DNA of 64,000 nucleotides from Pectobacterium zantedeschiae (GTDB taxonomy: Bacteria; Pseudomonadota; Gammaproteobacteria; Enterobacterales; Enterobacteriaceae): positions 2,531,229 through 2,595,228 of the forward strand of contig NZ_NWTM01000001.1 in assembly GCF_004137795.1 (NCBI RefSeq). The letters are read 5' to 3'. Shown piece after piece: positions 54,737 to 64,000 of the stretch. Position 1 is the stretch's first letter, and the number at the start of each line of letters is the position of its first letter. The notes under the pieces were generated by a model. The model was given only the letters and a program-made list of their open reading frames with translations, was not told the DNA's origin and did not search any database. Position numbers and translations under genes: made by a program.

Positions 54737-55873
54737 ATGAAAGATATCGTGATTATTGGCGCGGGCTTTTCCGCCCGCCAGCTCATCCGACAGCTACGCA
54801 AGTTGGATGCCCACAGCCCTATCCGCCTGATCACCGCCGACAGCGGCGATGAGTACAACAAGCCGGATTTAAGCCATGTGATGAGTCAGCAACAGCGCGC
54901 CGACGAGCTGACCAAAATGCAGGCAACCGCGTTTGCCGAGGAAAACCGTATTACGCTGCTGGCCAATACGCGTGTTACCGCTATTGACCGCAACGCACAA
55001 CAGGTTGCCTGCGGAGCGGATCGTTACGATTACCACAAGCTGGTGTTCGCGACAGGTGCCAGCGCAATCGTGCCACCGATTCCAGGGCGCGAACACATGC
55101 TGACGCTCAATAGTCAGCAGGAATACCGCGCCCACGAATCCCGACTCTGGCAGGCCAAACGCGTGCTGGTGCTCGGTGCCGGACTCATCGGTACCGAACT
55201 GGCGATGGATTTGGGTCGCGCCGGAAAACAGGTCACGCTAGTTGACTGCGCCGGCAGCATTCTGCCTGCGCTGATGCCGCCTGAAGTCAGTGCGCGCCTG
55301 CAATTCACACTGACACAACAGGGCGTTTCGCTGCGGCTAAACACAACCGTGCAGCAGTTGGAGAAAACTGAAACCGGTGTGCAGGCTATGTTTACCGATG
55401 GGCGAACTGTCGAAGTGGACGACATCATCTCCGCCGTCGGTTTGCATGCCAATACGCAACTGGCAACAGCAGCAAATTTAGCCGTGCGAAAAGGCATCCT
55501 GACTAATGCGCAGCTACAAACCACCGATCCGCAGATTTATGCGTTGGGCGACTGCGCGGAAATTGGCGGTAAGATTCTGCCTTTCCTGCAACCCATTCAG
55601 CTCAGCGCGATTACACTGGCGAAAAATCTGCTGGGAGCCAGTGAAGCGCTGACGCTGCCGCCGATGCTGGTTAAAATCAAAACGCCACTGTTTCCGTTAC
55701 AGATGGCAGGTGATACCACCAGCAGGGATTTGCACTGGCAGCAGGAATGGAACGATCAGGGCATGGTAGCCAAAGCGCTGGATAGTCAGCAAAAGCTGTG
55801 TGCCTTTGTGGTCGGCGGTGAGCGAATGAAAGAGGCATTTCCTCTGCTACGGCAGCTTTCTGCCACCGTTTGA
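54737..55873 (+). CDS. norW: NorW, NADH:flavorubredoxin reductase
   Basis: About 378 residues from ATG 54737 with AAGGA nearby (54734 gives one more Met). The FAD loop is DIVIIGAGFSARQLIRQLRK and the NAD-binding loop VLVLGAGLIGTELAMDLGRA; YALGDCAEIGGKILPFLQPI is the C-terminal FAD-contacting segment; MKEAFPLLRQL at the end matches E. coli NorW. It transfers electrons from NADH to the NorV rubredoxin domain. Co-transcribed with norV. Confidence 0.95.
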   Translation: MKDIVIIGAGFSARQLIRQLRKLDAHSPIRLITADSGDEYNKPDLSHVMSQQQRADELTKMQATAFAEENRITLLANTRVTAIDRNAQQVACGADRYDYHKLVFATGASAIVPPIPGREHMLTLNSQQEYRAHESRLWQAKRVLVLGAGLIGTELAMDLGRAGKQVTLVDCAGSILPALMPPEVSARLQFTLTQQGVSLRLNTTVQQLEKTETGVQAMFTDGRTVEVDDIISAVGLHANTQLATAANLAVRKGILTNAQLQTTDPQIYALGDCAEIGGKILPFLQPIQLSAITLAKNLLGASEALTLPPMLVKIKTPLFPLQMAGDTTSRDLHWQQEWNDQGMVAKALDSQQKLCAFVVGGERMKEAFPLLRQLSATV

Positions 55874-55978
55874 TACGGAAAAACAAATAATGCATTTAAA
55901 ATACATATTTCTGGTCAGACCGCATGCGGATTAATAGAATACGGCCATAGAGTGTAGAATTTACAGACCGAGGTAACG

Positions 55979-56839
55979 ATGCAAGATCTCATTTGTTATA
56001 AGAAGATGCCACAGTGGAACAGCCAGACGCTGCCTGCCGCGTTTCAGGAAAAGCACAACACACAAGAAGGCTCCTGGGCAAAACTGACCGTGTTGAAAGG
56101 GGAAATGACCTTTTCCATGCTGACCGAGGGTGGCGATACGCTGGAGACGTTCCATTTCTCCGAACAGAACCAGCCGCCGTTTGTGGAACCACAGGCATGG
56201 CACCGTATCGTCTCATTCTCTGACGACCTGGAATGTCAGCTTAGCTTTTTCTGTTCGGCGGAAGATTTCTACCATAAAAAATACGGTCTGACGCGAACCC
56301 ACTCCGAAGTGATCAACGCAGTGCAGCACATTAAACCGGGTAAAGCACTGGATTTGGGCTGCGGCGGCGGGCGCAACTCGCTGTATCTGAACCTGCGCGG
56401 GTTTGACGTGACTGCTTGTGATAAACACGAGCAAAGTATTGATTCGCTCAATAACATCATCAAAAGCGAAGCGCTGGAAAACATCCGGGCGGGCGTTTAC
56501 AACATCAATCTGGCGGAAATCAAAGAGCAATACGATTTCATCCTCTCAACCGTCGTACTGATGTTTCTGGAACGTGACCGTATTCCACATATCATCAGCA
56601 ATATGCAGGGCAGCACCGTGAACGGTGGCTACAACCTGATTATCGCGGCAATGTCGACGGAAGATTGCCCGTGCCCAATGCCCTTCTCGTTTACCTTTAA
56701 AGAAGACGAACTGAAAAACTATTATGCCGATTGGGAGATCCTCAAATATAACGAGGACATGGGTGAATTACACAAAACGGATGCACAGGGTAATCGCATC
56801 AAGCTGCGTTTCGCTACGCTGCTGGCAAGAAAATCCTAA
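55979..56839 (+). CDS. tehB: TehB-type SAM-dependent methyltransferase
   Basis: 286 residues, GAGG ribosome site eight bases upstream. The first ~85 residues ([49 protein letters not shown]) form the cupin-like domain of long TehB; the rest is a Rossmann methyltransferase with [20 protein letters not shown] (SAM loop), [14 protein letters not shown] and [20 protein letters not shown]. TehB proteins detoxify tellurite and selenite by methylation. It stands alone, without tehA, and shares a bidirectional terminator with ribB. Confidence 0.93.
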   Translation: MQDLICYKKMPQWNSQTLPAAFQEKHNTQEGSWAKLTVLKGEMTFSMLTEGGDTLETFHFSEQNQPPFVEPQAWHRIVSFSDDLECQLSFFCSAEDFYHKKYGLTRTHSEVINAVQHIKPGKALDLGCGGGRNSLYLNLRGFDVTACDKHEQSIDSLNNIIKSEALENIRAGVYNINLAEIKEQYDFILSTVVLMFLERDRIPHIISNMQGSTVNGGYNLIIAAMSTEDCPCPMPFSFTFKEDELKNYYADWEILKYNEDMGELHKTDAQGNRIKLRFATLLARKS

Positions 56840-56876
56840 ATAGGGATCAACCGTTAAAAATCCTAAGCGGTAAAAT

Positions 56877-56906
56877 AGAAAAGGGCCGATTAATCGGCCC
56901 TTTTCA
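56877..56906. terminator. Bidirectional terminator, tehB / ribB
   Basis: Perfect inverted repeat GGGCCGATTAATCGGCCC flanked by AAAA and TTTT, between convergent genes ending at 56839 and 56925. Confidence 0.9.
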
Positions 56907-56924
56907 TTCTCTATCTGTGTGATA

Positions 56925-57578
56925 TCAGCTGGCTTTGCGCTCTGCCGCAACGCGGTAAGCCACCAAATCTTCAATCGTCAGCACCGGCATATCATGCTGT
57001 CTGGCAAACACGATCACTTCCGGCGCGTGCGCCATTGAGCCATCATCGTTCGTCAATTCACACAGAACACCAGACGGCTTCAAGCCCGCCAGCGTCATCA
57101 GATCCACCGTCGCTTCAGTGTGACCACCGCGTGTTAATACACCACCAGCCTGGGCGCGCAACGGGAATACATGGCCTGGACGATTCAGATCGCTCGGCTT
57201 GGCATTATCCGCAATCGCAGCACGAATGGTGGTCAAGCGGTCTGATGCAGAAACACCTGTCGTCACGCCTTCAGCGGCTTCGATCGTCACCGTGAACGCC
57301 GTTTGATAATGGCTGGAGTTCTTCTCCACCATCATCGGCAATTCCAGTTGCTGGCGACGCTCTTCGGTCAGGCACAGGCACACAATGCCACTGCCGTGAC
57401 GAATCGTCAGCGCCATTTGTTCAACGGTCATATTTTCAGCGGAAAAGATCATGTCACCTTCGTTTTCACGATCTTCATCATCCAGTACCAGCACGCCGCG
57501 GCCATGACGCAATGCATCAAGTGCGCGTTCTACGCGTTCGGTAGGATTGCCAAATTCAGAAAGTAATGTCTGATTCAT
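56925..57578 (-). CDS. ribB: RibB, 3,4-dihydroxy-2-butanone 4-phosphate synthase
   Basis: About 217 residues from ATG 57578. [20 protein letters not shown] carries the acidic metal/substrate loop; [37 protein letters not shown], and [20 protein letters not shown], then [20 protein letters not shown] are conserved. It converts ribulose 5-phosphate to the four-carbon riboflavin precursor. There is no fused RibA domain. An FMN riboswitch precedes it (57704-57904), so it is repressed when FMN is plentiful. Confidence 0.96.
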   Translation of the reverse strand: MNQTLLSEFGNPTERVERALDALRHGRGVLVLDDEDRENEGDMIFSAENMTVEQMALTIRHGSGIVCLCLTEERRQQLELPMMVEKNSSHYQTAFTVTIEAAEGVTTGVSASDRLTTIRAAIADNAKPSDLNRPGHVFPLRAQAGGVLTRGGHTEATVDLMTLAGLKPSGVLCELTNDDGSMAHAPEVIVFARQHDMPVLTIEDLVAYRVAAERKAS

Positions 57579-57703
57579 GGTAAAAAACCTCAATGTTATT
57601 ATGGATTACCAGAATCAGGGCGAGCTTGAGGAGTAACCACACTACTGGTTGCATAGCAATGGTTAACAAAATAACGCGAGCGGGCACATAACCCGACAGA
57701 TAC

Positions 57704-57904
57704 CGTTACTCTCTCCCATCCGGACTTTAACCGTCGGCCCCGGAATTACACCGGGTCTGCTGACCTCACGTTGCGGAAACCGACAATAAATACCGGAAAA
57801 CACAGCGTGAGCGCTCGCGGGCTTCCAGTGCGCAGAACCTTATTCGTTCATACGTTCACTGGTTTACCGCCGGTGGGGAATTACACCCCGCCCTGAGAAT
57901 AAGC
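57704..57904 (-). ncRNA. FMN riboswitch (RFN element)
   Basis: Read on the minus strand it runs from CTTATTCTCAGGGCGGGG, through TTCCCCACCGGCGGTAAACC, the variable P3-like stem, and GGTGTAATTCCGGGGCCGAC, to GTCCGGATGGGAGAGAGTAA. These are the conserved RFN blocks in order. It lies 125 bases before ribB, and controls it by FMN binding in known cases. Confidence 0.95.
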
Positions 57905-58090
57905 GCGTTTACTATAACGCTAATACCTCGACAGGGCAATTGATCCGCCACAGGAAATAGGGCAAAACGAATGCTGGATTACAGTAAAATTATGCTGAAT
58001 ATGTGCAAAGCAGATGTCGGATTTCGTTTATAGGCATTACACTTGCTCTTGCTATAGTATTTACTTACATAACCTAATCAGGAAAGCGAC
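57905..58090. other. Divergent promoter gap, riboswitch leader / ubiK
   Basis: About 185 bases containing the start of the ribB transcript on the minus strand and the ubiK promoter on the plus strand. No other element was recognised. Confidence 0.5.
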
Positions 58091-58372
58091 ATGATTGACC
58101 CAAAGAAGATTGAGCAAATCGCCCGTCAAGTGCATGAATCTATGCCAAAAGGTATCCGGGAATTGGGTGATGATGTGGAGAAAAAGATTCGTCAGGTCTT
58201 GCAAGCACAGCTGACCCGACTGGATTTGGTAAACCGTGAAGAGTTCGATATTCAGACGCAGGTTTTGCTCCGCACGCGCGAGAAGATTGCGCGTCTGGAA
58301 CAGCGCCTGACCGAGCTGGAAGCGAAACTGTCTGTGGAAGAAAAACCAGCCGTAGCACCGGAAAACGACTAA
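58091..58372 (+). CDS. ubiK: UbiK (YqiC), ubiquinone biosynthesis accessory factor
   Basis: 93 residues: [20 protein letters not shown] at the start and a long coiled-coil region [51 protein letters not shown]. This is the BMFP/YqiC family; UbiK assists UbiJ in ubiquinone synthesis. In E. coli yqiC is the neighbour of ribB, as here. AGGAAAG precedes the start. A hairpin (58386-58409) follows. Confidence 0.93.
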   Translation: MIDPKKIEQIARQVHESMPKGIRELGDDVEKKIRQVLQAQLTRLDLVNREEFDIQTQVLLRTREKIARLEQRLTELEAKLSVEEKPAVAPEND

Positions 58373-58385
58373 TCATCATCGCGAT

Positions 58386-58409
58386 GCAACGCCCTACTCA
58401 GGGCGTTGC
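58386..58409. terminator. Hairpin after ubiK
   Basis: GCAACGCCC and GGGCGTTGC with a six-base loop between the convergent ends of ubiK (58372) and yjeH (58446). No T-run. Confidence 0.6.
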
Positions 58410-58445
58410 TCGATTCTCTACACCGCAACAGCGGCGATCGTCCGA

Positions 58446-59699
58446 TCAGTGGGAAACCAGTTCAACCGACCTACGCGGCAGGAACAGCCATAGCACAGCC
58501 AGCATGATTAATGCGTACAGAGATTTCCAGCCGATCATCAGCAATAGCGCACAGCAGAGCATGCCCCCAATTGCCGCCATCACTCTGGCGCGCCCTTTCA
58601 GCAAACGCCACCCTGCCAGCATACACAGCAAATAAATCAGCACAAAGATGCCGTTCGCGTACACAATCAGCATGTCCAACGGTAGCCTGAGCCAGTAAAT
58701 CAACAGGCAGCACACCAAACAGCAGGCAACAACCATCGACAGTGCATTAACCGGAGTCTGCCCTACAGACAACTTAGCCAACGCACTGCCTTTCGGTGCC
58801 TGCGACCAGACTAAACGGGCGAAACCCTGCGTGTAGATATTCACGCTGGCAAAACAGGCCAGATATCCAACAAAGCAGGCAATCCACAAAGCGTGCTGGC
58901 CAAACAGCTGCACGACGATCCCCGGCAATGACGCCGTTGCGGCCATTCCCTCACCGTAAGCTTTAAAATGCAATACCGCTACCGTGCATCCCCAATAAAC
59001 CGCGCCAGCAACCAGCATGCCGATGAGTAAAGCCCGTGGAAAATCCCGCTCCGGTACCCGAAATTCCGTCGCCATGTGAGCAAACGCTTCAAGGCCAACG
59101 AAACACCAGAACATGACAGCCAGCGCGCCGAAGGTGTTAAGCCATGACAGTTCACTCACCGACGGCCAGGGGATATGCGCGGGCGTGATATCGCCCTGCC
59201 ACCAGATTGCGGCAACCAATCCTACAACCAACATCGCAATGACGATCTGAATATTGGCGCTGGATCCTGCACTGCGCAGACCAAGAAGCCAGATGCCACC
59301 TAGCGTCAGCAGTTGTACGCAGAGCAGCCCCAGATCGCTCCAGCCAAATGCCGCCTGCCAGAACCCCGCGGCGATCTGCAAAGCAGCAGGCAAGCCAAGA
59401 GGAATAACGGAAAGGAATAACCAGCCAGTCACACGCGCCATGCGCGGTCCAAAGGCCAGGTTAACAAAGTGAGCAGCGCCGCCCGCATTAGGAAAATGCT
59501 GCCCCAACGCAGCAAAGCCAATGGCAATAGGAAAAACAAGCAGGATCAATATCGGCCACGCCCACAGGCTGTCTTGCTGTGCCAGCTGTGCGACCAATGC
59601 AGGAACCGCAAACACCCCGGTGCCCAACAGCGAAGTAGAAAGCAGCCCAACGCCTTGAATCAGGCCAAGTTCTTGTTTTAATCCTTTTGCTTCACTCAC
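58446..59699 (-). CDS. yjeH: YjeH-like amino-acid exporter (APC superfamily)
   Basis: 417 residues, eleven to twelve hydrophobic helices. KQELGLIQGVGLLSTSLLGT with GVFAVPALVAQ, the motif FPIAIGFAALGQHFPNAGGA, TGWLFLSVIPLGLPAALQIAAG and VMFWCFVGLEAFAHMATEFR align with E. coli YjeH, an exporter of L-methionine and branched-chain amino acids. It lies between convergent ubiK and co-directional zipA, separated from zipA by the terminator at 59768. In E. coli this gene lies elsewhere (near groEL), so the location is a synteny difference. Confidence 0.93.
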   Translation of the reverse strand: MSEAKGLKQELGLIQGVGLLSTSLLGTGVFAVPALVAQLAQQDSLWAWPILILLVFPIAIGFAALGQHFPNAGGAAHFVNLAFGPRMARVTGWLFLSVIPLGLPAALQIAAGFWQAAFGWSDLGLLCVQLLTLGGIWLLGLRSAGSSANIQIVIAMLVVGLVAAIWWQGDITPAHIPWPSVSELSWLNTFGALAVMFWCFVGLEAFAHMATEFRVPERDFPRALLIGMLVAGAVYWGCTVAVLHFKAYGEGMAATASLPGIVVQLFGQHALWIACFVGYLACFASVNIYTQGFARLVWSQAPKGSALAKLSVGQTPVNALSMVVACCLVCCLLIYWLRLPLDMLIVYANGIFVLIYLLCMLAGWRLLKGRARVMAAIGGMLCCALLLMIGWKSLYALIMLAVLWLFLPRRSVELVSH

Positions 59700-59764
59700 A
59701 ACGTTTCACCTTTTCCTGCCTTTCTATATCAATGTCGGTTCGAAGAATCACGGTAGGCTCGAAG

Positions 59765-59796
59765 AATAAAAAAAGCCTCCATTAACGGAGGCTTCT
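59765..59796 (-). terminator. Rho-independent terminator of zipA (minus strand)
   Basis: Reading leftwards: AAGCCTCC, five-base loop, GGAGGCTT, then a run of seven T. It lies 70 bases beyond the zipA stop. Confidence 0.85.
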
Positions 59797-59868
59797 CTCA
59801 CCCACTACATTCACAAACTTTCTGCTTTCACATACGCCTTTATGCTTTCGCATAGATAGATTGTGCTA

Positions 59869-60906
59869 TCAGGCGTTAGCTTTCAGCACATCGCGAATGC
59901 GGGCTTTGTAGGATTCGACCTTCTGCGGCGTCATCATACGACGCTCATCATCCTGCACCACGCCGCCAACATCGTCAGCTATACGCTGCGCAGACTGGAG
60001 CATTAGTTTAAAGTTCTGACTGGCGTCACCATAAGACGGCACCATCATGAAAATGGACACGCCAGGCGTCGAGAATTCTGCCATCGCGTCCACATTGAAC
60101 GAGCCAGGTTTAACCATATTGGCCAGGCTAAACAACACCGGCCCTGCGCCAGCTGGATTCACATGGCGATGGAAAATATTCATTTCGCCAAACTGGAAAC
60201 CGGCCTGAAGCAGGCTTTGCAGCAGCAATTCACCGCCGATGACACCGCCCTGATGCGCCACCACGTGCAGTACCAGAACCGCTTCTTTTGCCGCTACGGG
60301 TTCAACAGGTACAGCGGGTTGCTGAGGCTGTACGGGTGCTGACTGAACTTTTTCATGCAACGAACGTTCATGCAGCGAATGCGCAACAGGCTGCGACGGC
60401 GTGGCGTCATACGCAGACGGTTCACGAGAAGCGTTAATGTTCGGCTCAGAAATAGACGTTTCTCTGGGGTCAACAACCTGCGGTTTGGCATCACCGCGCA
60501 CCTGAGAACGCGGAGAATCCACTGGGGTAGCTTCATCCAGTAACGGATCGTAAGAAGAAATAGGAGACATGTGCTCGAACGGCGATTTTGCCTCTGAACG
60601 AGCGTCTTCACGCGCACTACCGTAGTTATCAAATGAAGCGTTATCGAATGACGAGTTATCAAGCGAAGCGCTGCCAAATGAAGGCTCATTCTGCTGTGGC
60701 CGAGCGCCTTTCACGCGAACTTCGCCAACGCCTTCATCCAGATCGTCAAGCGGCGTTTCATCACGCATTTTCTTTGCACGTTTAACCGGGCGGTCACGAA
60801 AAAGGGACGAGCGCTCTTTACGGCTGGTCCACAAGCCGTGAAGTAAAAGCGCTATTATAGCGATCGCGCCAACAACGATTAATATCAGACGCAAGTCCTG
60901 CATCAT
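59869..60906 (-). CDS. zipA: ZipA, FtsZ-binding cell-division protein
   Basis: About 345 residues from ATG 60906, giving [20 protein letters not shown] as in E. coli ZipA. An N-terminal membrane anchor (residues 7-24), a basic stretch ([14 protein letters not shown]), a long acidic, Ser/Asn-rich and Pro/Gln-rich linker with [14 protein letters not shown] repeats, and the C-terminal FtsZ-binding domain ([40 protein letters not shown]) are all present. It anchors FtsZ rings to the membrane. Divergent from cysZ, as in E. coli. A terminator follows, and ligA is not the next gene. Confidence 0.95.
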   Translation of the reverse strand: MMQDLRLILIVVGAIAIIALLLHGLWTSRKERSSLFRDRPVKRAKKMRDETPLDDLDEGVGEVRVKGARPQQNEPSFGSASLDNSSFDNASFDNYGSAREDARSEAKSPFEHMSPISSYDPLLDEATPVDSPRSQVRGDAKPQVVDPRETSISEPNINASREPSAYDATPSQPVAHSLHERSLHEKVQSAPVQPQQPAVPVEPVAAKEAVLVLHVVAHQGGVIGGELLLQSLLQAGFQFGEMNIFHRHVNPAGAGPVLFSLANMVKPGSFNVDAMAEFSTPGVSIFMMVPSYGDASQNFKLMLQSAQRIADDVGGVVQDDERRMMTPQKVESYKARIRDVLKANA

Positions 60907-61130
60907 TGCTATCCCAATTGTTCTAACAATACATTGCCACCACGGCAAATACTTATACTACTAACTCTATTTGCCTGAGTACACAAGTGCAAGCCTGCAC
61001 GGTACTTTATGACAATAAAGATAGATACAACGCACTTTTTTGCTGTTTTTTCATCCAAATGTGGGCTAGTCAGCATAAGATCATCCCGATATGATGCCCT
61101 GACAAACAAATGACTGAGTATATCGGCACC

Positions 61131-61937
61131 ATGTTTCCAGAAAAACCATCGTCTTTCGAAAAACCGTCTTATGGCAGCGCAGAACAGGCTCGCAGCGGCA
61201 TACACTATTTTCTTGCCGGATGGCGCCTGATCTCACTGCCGGGCATCCGGCGTTTCGTTATTCTTCCTTTACTCATGAATATCGTGCTGATGGGCGGCGC
61301 TTTTTGGTGGCTTTTCACCAAGCTGAATGATTGGATTCCCCAGATCATGGGCCACATCCCAAGCTGGCTTCAATGGCTCAGCTACCTCATTTGGCCACTC
61401 GCCGTACTCTCCATTCTGCTGGTATTCAGCTACCTATTTAGCACTATCGCCAATTTTATTGCCGCTCCGTTTAACGGCTTGCTGGCGGAGCAGCTAGAAG
61501 CAAAATTAACCGGCCAAACGCTGCCGGATAGCGGCATACTGGGTATCGCCAAAGACGTCCCTCGCATCATGAAACGTGAGGTTCAAAAGCTGGCATACTA
61601 CTTGCCACGCGCCATTGTGCTATTGCTACTCTATTTCATCCCCGGCATTGGACAAACTGTCGCTCCGGTTCTGTGGTTCCTGTTCAGCGCGTGGATGTTG
61701 GCGATTCAGTACTGTGATTACCCTTTTGATAACCACAAAGTAGGCTTTTCAACGATGCGGCAGGCATTACGCCGCCACAAAGTCGCCAATATGCAGTTTG
61801 GCGCATTAGTCAGCCTGTTTACGCTGGTACCTTTCTTGAATCTGGTCATCATGCCCGTCGCAGTATGTGGCGCAACACAGCTATGGGTAGATCGTTATCG
61901 GAATCTGTCAGCAACGTTGCCGAAAAAAGTGCCATAA
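61131..61937 (+). CDS. cysZ: CysZ, sulfate transporter
   Basis: About 268 residues from ATG 61131 (GG four bases upstream; ATG 61110 gives 7 more and cannot be excluded). After a polar N-terminus come [40 protein letters not shown] and [20 protein letters not shown] then [20 protein letters not shown], all close to E. coli CysZ. It takes up sulfate at low affinity and high capacity for cysteine synthesis; cysK follows. Divergent from zipA. Confidence 0.93.
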   Translation: MFPEKPSSFEKPSYGSAEQARSGIHYFLAGWRLISLPGIRRFVILPLLMNIVLMGGAFWWLFTKLNDWIPQIMGHIPSWLQWLSYLIWPLAVLSILLVFSYLFSTIANFIAAPFNGLLAEQLEAKLTGQTLPDSGILGIAKDVPRIMKREVQKLAYYLPRAIVLLLLYFIPGIGQTVAPVLWFLFSAWMLAIQYCDYPFDNHKVGFSTMRQALRRHKVANMQFGALVSLFTLVPFLNLVIMPVAVCGATQLWVDRYRNLSATLPKKVP

Positions 61938-62099
61938 AAAGACCAGGCGCGCTGGCTCATAACGGCCAGTGTTTTCTGTTGTTATGAAAAGATATTTCTT
62001 AAGAACATAACGATATAGCAATTCTTTACTTCACTGAAAAGTGTGAACGGGTATTCTCTCTACGTTCGCAAAAATTTCATACAGTTATAAGGACAGGCT

Positions 62100-63068
62100 A
62101 TGAGCAAGATCTACGAAGACAATTCTTTCACAATCGGCCATACGCCGCTGGTTCGCCTGAACCGTATCGGCAACGGACGCATTCTGGCTAAAGTGGAATC
62201 CCGCAACCCCAGCTTCAGCGTAAAATGTCGTATCGGTTCCAACCTGATTTGGGATGCAGAAAAGCGTGGCGTTCTCAAACCGGGCATCGAACTGGTTGAA
62301 CCTACCAGCGGAAACACAGGGATTGCCCTGGCCTACGTCGCGGCGGCTCGCGGTTACAAGCTCACGCTCACCATGCCAGAAACCATGAGCATCGAACGTC
62401 GTAAGCTGCTGAAAGCGCTGGGTGCTAACCTGGTGCTGACCGAAGGCGCAAAAGGCATGAAAGGTGCTATCGCCAAAGCAGAAGAGATTGTCGCTAGCGA
62501 TCCGAGCCGTTACCTGCTGTTGCAGCAGTTTAGCAACCCAGCTAACCCAGAGATTCACGAAAAAACCACTGGCCCTGAAATCTGGGAAGATACTGACGGT
62601 CAGGTTGATGTCTTCATTTCTGGCGTCGGTACTGGCGGTACGCTGACTGGCGTGAGCCGCTATCTCAAGAACACCAAAGGCAAAGCCATCATCAGTGTGG
62701 CGGTTGAACCTACCGATTCACCAGTAATCTCTCAAGCGCTGGCAGGCGAAGAGCTGAAACCAGGTCCGCACAAAATTCAGGGCATCGGCGCAGGCTTCAT
62801 TCCCGGTAACCTGGATCTGAAACTGATTGACCGCGTAGAGAAAATCACGAACGAAGAAGCGATCAGCACCGCACGCCGCTTGATGGAAGAAGAAGGTATT
62901 CTGGCTGGTATTTCTTCCGGTGCCGCCGTTGCAGCAGCGCTGAATTTGCTCAAAGAAAAAGAGTTCGACGGTAAAACTATCGTCGTTATCCTGCCTTCTT
63001 CTGGCGAACGTTACCTCAGTACTGCACTCTTTGCCGACCTGTTCACCGAGCAGGAACTGCAACAATAG
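62100..63068 (+). CDS. cysK: CysK, O-acetylserine sulfhydrylase A
   Basis: 322 residues: [20 protein letters not shown], the PLP-Lys segment [40 protein letters not shown] (substrate loop), [20 protein letters not shown] (phosphate-binding loop), and [12 protein letters not shown]. It makes cysteine from O-acetylserine and sulfide. It is followed by a perfect terminator (63109-63136). Co-located with cysZ and pts genes as in E. coli. Confidence 0.96.
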   Translation: MSKIYEDNSFTIGHTPLVRLNRIGNGRILAKVESRNPSFSVKCRIGSNLIWDAEKRGVLKPGIELVEPTSGNTGIALAYVAAARGYKLTLTMPETMSIERRKLLKALGANLVLTEGAKGMKGAIAKAEEIVASDPSRYLLLQQFSNPANPEIHEKTTGPEIWEDTDGQVDVFISGVGTGGTLTGVSRYLKNTKGKAIISVAVEPTDSPVISQALAGEELKPGPHKIQGIGAGFIPGNLDLKLIDRVEKITNEEAISTARRLMEEEGILAGISSGAAVAAALNLLKEKEFDGKTIVVILPSSGERYLSTALFADLFTEQELQQ

Positions 63069-63108
63069 CCAACAGGCCATCCTCGAACAATAAGTGACCA
63101 ATGTGTTA

Positions 63109-63136
63109 AAAAAGCACCTATTTAGGTGCTTTTTTG
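63109..63136 (+). terminator. Rho-independent terminator after cysK
   Basis: AGCACCTA and TAGGTGCT with a two-base loop, six A before and a run of six T after, 40 bases after the stop. Confidence 0.9.
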
Positions 63137-63522
63137 TGGCACACGTCAAACTTTCCACCACATACAGATTGCTTTTCTGCATCAGGTTTAGTATTTAACC
63201 GAACAATTATTTTGATGCGTGAAATTAATATCCGACAAATGCCACACCTCATCACATTGTTTTTGTCCTGCGCACAACGCTTTGTTCCCTGCGCACGATA
63301 GCCCACATCGCCGTTTTGCGACTGAGGTTAAGATAATGGGTGGCGGAATCTGCGGTGTTTGATGGTATTTTATTCAGGAAATACGTTTGACGGTTTTCTT
63401 GTCGCATCGTGGCCTGCCCCTGTAACATAAATCAGGAGCTAACCAAACAGGCTAAAGTTCAGTGAATAAACTAAACTTTAGTTCCACAACATTAATCTAA
63501 TCCATAAGTTGGGGAAAAAAGC
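63137..63522. promoter_or_regulatory. ptsHI promoter region
   Basis: About 385 bases without a gene between cysK and ptsH. It holds no second terminator. The ptsH ribosome site is GGGGAA seven bases upstream. In E. coli this region binds CRP, Mlc and Cra; I could not place such sites confidently here. Confidence 0.5.
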
Positions 63523-63780
63523 ATGTTCCAGCAAGAAGTGACTATCACCGCACCGAATGGCCTGCACACTCGTCCCGCTGCTCAGTTCGTCAAAGAAGCC
63601 AAAGGCTTCACTTCAGAAATCACTGTGACGTCCAACGGCAAGAGCGCTAGCGCCAAGAGCCTGTTCAAATTACAAACACTCGGCTTAACACAAGGAACTG
63701 TGGTTACTATCGCTGCGGAAGGCGAAGACGAACAAAAAGCGGTTGAACACCTGGTCAAGCTGATGGCTGAGCTCGAGTAA
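63523..63780 (+). CDS. ptsH: HPr phosphocarrier protein PtsH
   Basis: 85 residues, the standard length. [20 protein letters not shown] holds the phosphorylated His15, and [20 protein letters not shown] holds Ser46 and the conserved loop. HPr passes phosphate from enzyme I to sugar-specific EIIA proteins. ptsI starts 45 bases downstream in the same operon. Confidence 0.98.
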   Translation: MFQQEVTITAPNGLHTRPAAQFVKEAKGFTSEITVTSNGKSASAKSLFKLQTLGLTQGTVVTIAAEGEDEQKAVEHLVKLMAELE

Positions 63781-63825
63781 CCGACGAGTTTTTTAGTGAA
63801 CACCAGAATCGAGTAAGGTAGGGTT

Positions 63826-64000
63826 ATGATTTCAGGCATATTAGTATCACCGGGTATTGCTTTTGGTAAGGCACTGTTACTGAAAGAAGATGAAATTCTC
63901 ATCAACCGGAAAAAAATCTCTGCGGATCAGGTGGAGCAGGAAATTGAACGTTTTCTGACTGGCCGTTCCAAAGCATCCGCACAGTTGGAAGCTATCAAGA
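63826..64000 (+). CDS. ptsI: Enzyme I of the phosphotransferase system PtsI, 3' end outside window
   Basis: 58 codons from ATG 63826 (AAGGTAGGG upstream) to the window edge: [20 protein letters not shown], then [20 protein letters not shown], matching E. coli enzyme I N-terminus. It takes phosphate from phosphoenolpyruvate and passes it to HPr. The catalytic His lies beyond the window. Normally followed by crr. Confidence 0.96.
   Translation, partial: MISGILVSPGIAFGKALLLKEDEILINRKKISADQVEQEIERFLTGRSKASAQLEAIK

Noticed and set aside
60294-60689. 131-codon frame opposite or within zipA linker
   Set aside because: Overlaps the zipA coding region in another frame and is a by-product of its low-complexity linker.
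1-64000. CRISPR array, tRNA or rRNA gene, complete insertion sequence or prophage
   Set aside because: I looked for evenly spaced repeats, conserved RNA blocks, transposase or phage genes and found none.

Overview
The window looks like chromosome of a soft-rot enterobacterium, most likely Pectobacterium. The housekeeping genes (zipA, cysZ, cysK, ptsH, ptsI, ribB with its FMN riboswitch, ubiK, norRVW, fumA, rspAB) give proteins close to the Escherichia coli ones as I remember them. An Svx-type secreted protein is present, a family known from Pectobacterium and Xanthomonas. Species is inferred from gene content and cannot be fixed without a database search. I see no rRNA, tRNA, CRISPR array, prophage or intact insertion sequence.

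Layout. 1-1120: an ABC-type membrane protein (cut by the window edge) divergent from a TetR regulator, with two palindromic operators between them. 1180-8720: a chaperone-usher fimbrial cluster (pilin, usher, chaperone, adhesin-like tip protein, minor pilin) preceded by a divergent membrane-bound winged-helix regulator and a FidL-like partner. 9193-12840: an RraA-like aldolase, an MFS organic-acid transporter, a LysR regulator and a DUF2569-like membrane protein. 13117-13566: an unrecognised 149-residue protein. 13681-15912: a siderophore receptor with a Fur-like site. 16763-19220: acetyltransferase, LuxR-type regulator and NCS1 permease. 19474-21342: Svx, with an HExxH motif. 21922-23154: mdtG.

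23445-30394 holds a compact co-directional cluster: exbD, tonB, a TonB-dependent receptor, exbB, a secreted phospholipase D-family protein and a secreted phytase-esterase-like protein. It looks like a self-contained outer-membrane uptake system with its own energising complex and periplasmic hydrolases, probably for a phosphorylated or phosphodiester substrate. 30449-36814 is the rspR-ydfI-ydfJ-rspB-rspA sugar-acid locus, followed by a LysR regulator and a secreted alpha/beta hydrolase.

39639-44633 is a second notable operon: a Tat-exported four-cluster ferredoxin, an NrfD-type quinol dehydrogenase, an MFS transporter, a small periplasmic protein with a covalent-FMN motif, and a periplasmic FAD reductase. 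It reads as a haem-free anaerobic respiratory chain to an unidentified organic acceptor. An FNR-like site lies upstream.

44716-47386 is a DNA-alkylation repair group (alkB and ada in one direction, an AlkA-type glycosylase in the other). Then come a PACE efflux protein with a divergent LysR regulator, a small helix-hairpin-helix protein, class I fumarase, and norR / norVW with three NorR sites and a sigma-54 promoter. After these are tehB, ribB with its riboswitch, ubiK, yjeH, zipA, cysZ, cysK, ptsH and the first 58 codons of ptsI. A family of palindromic intergenic repeats is scattered through the window.
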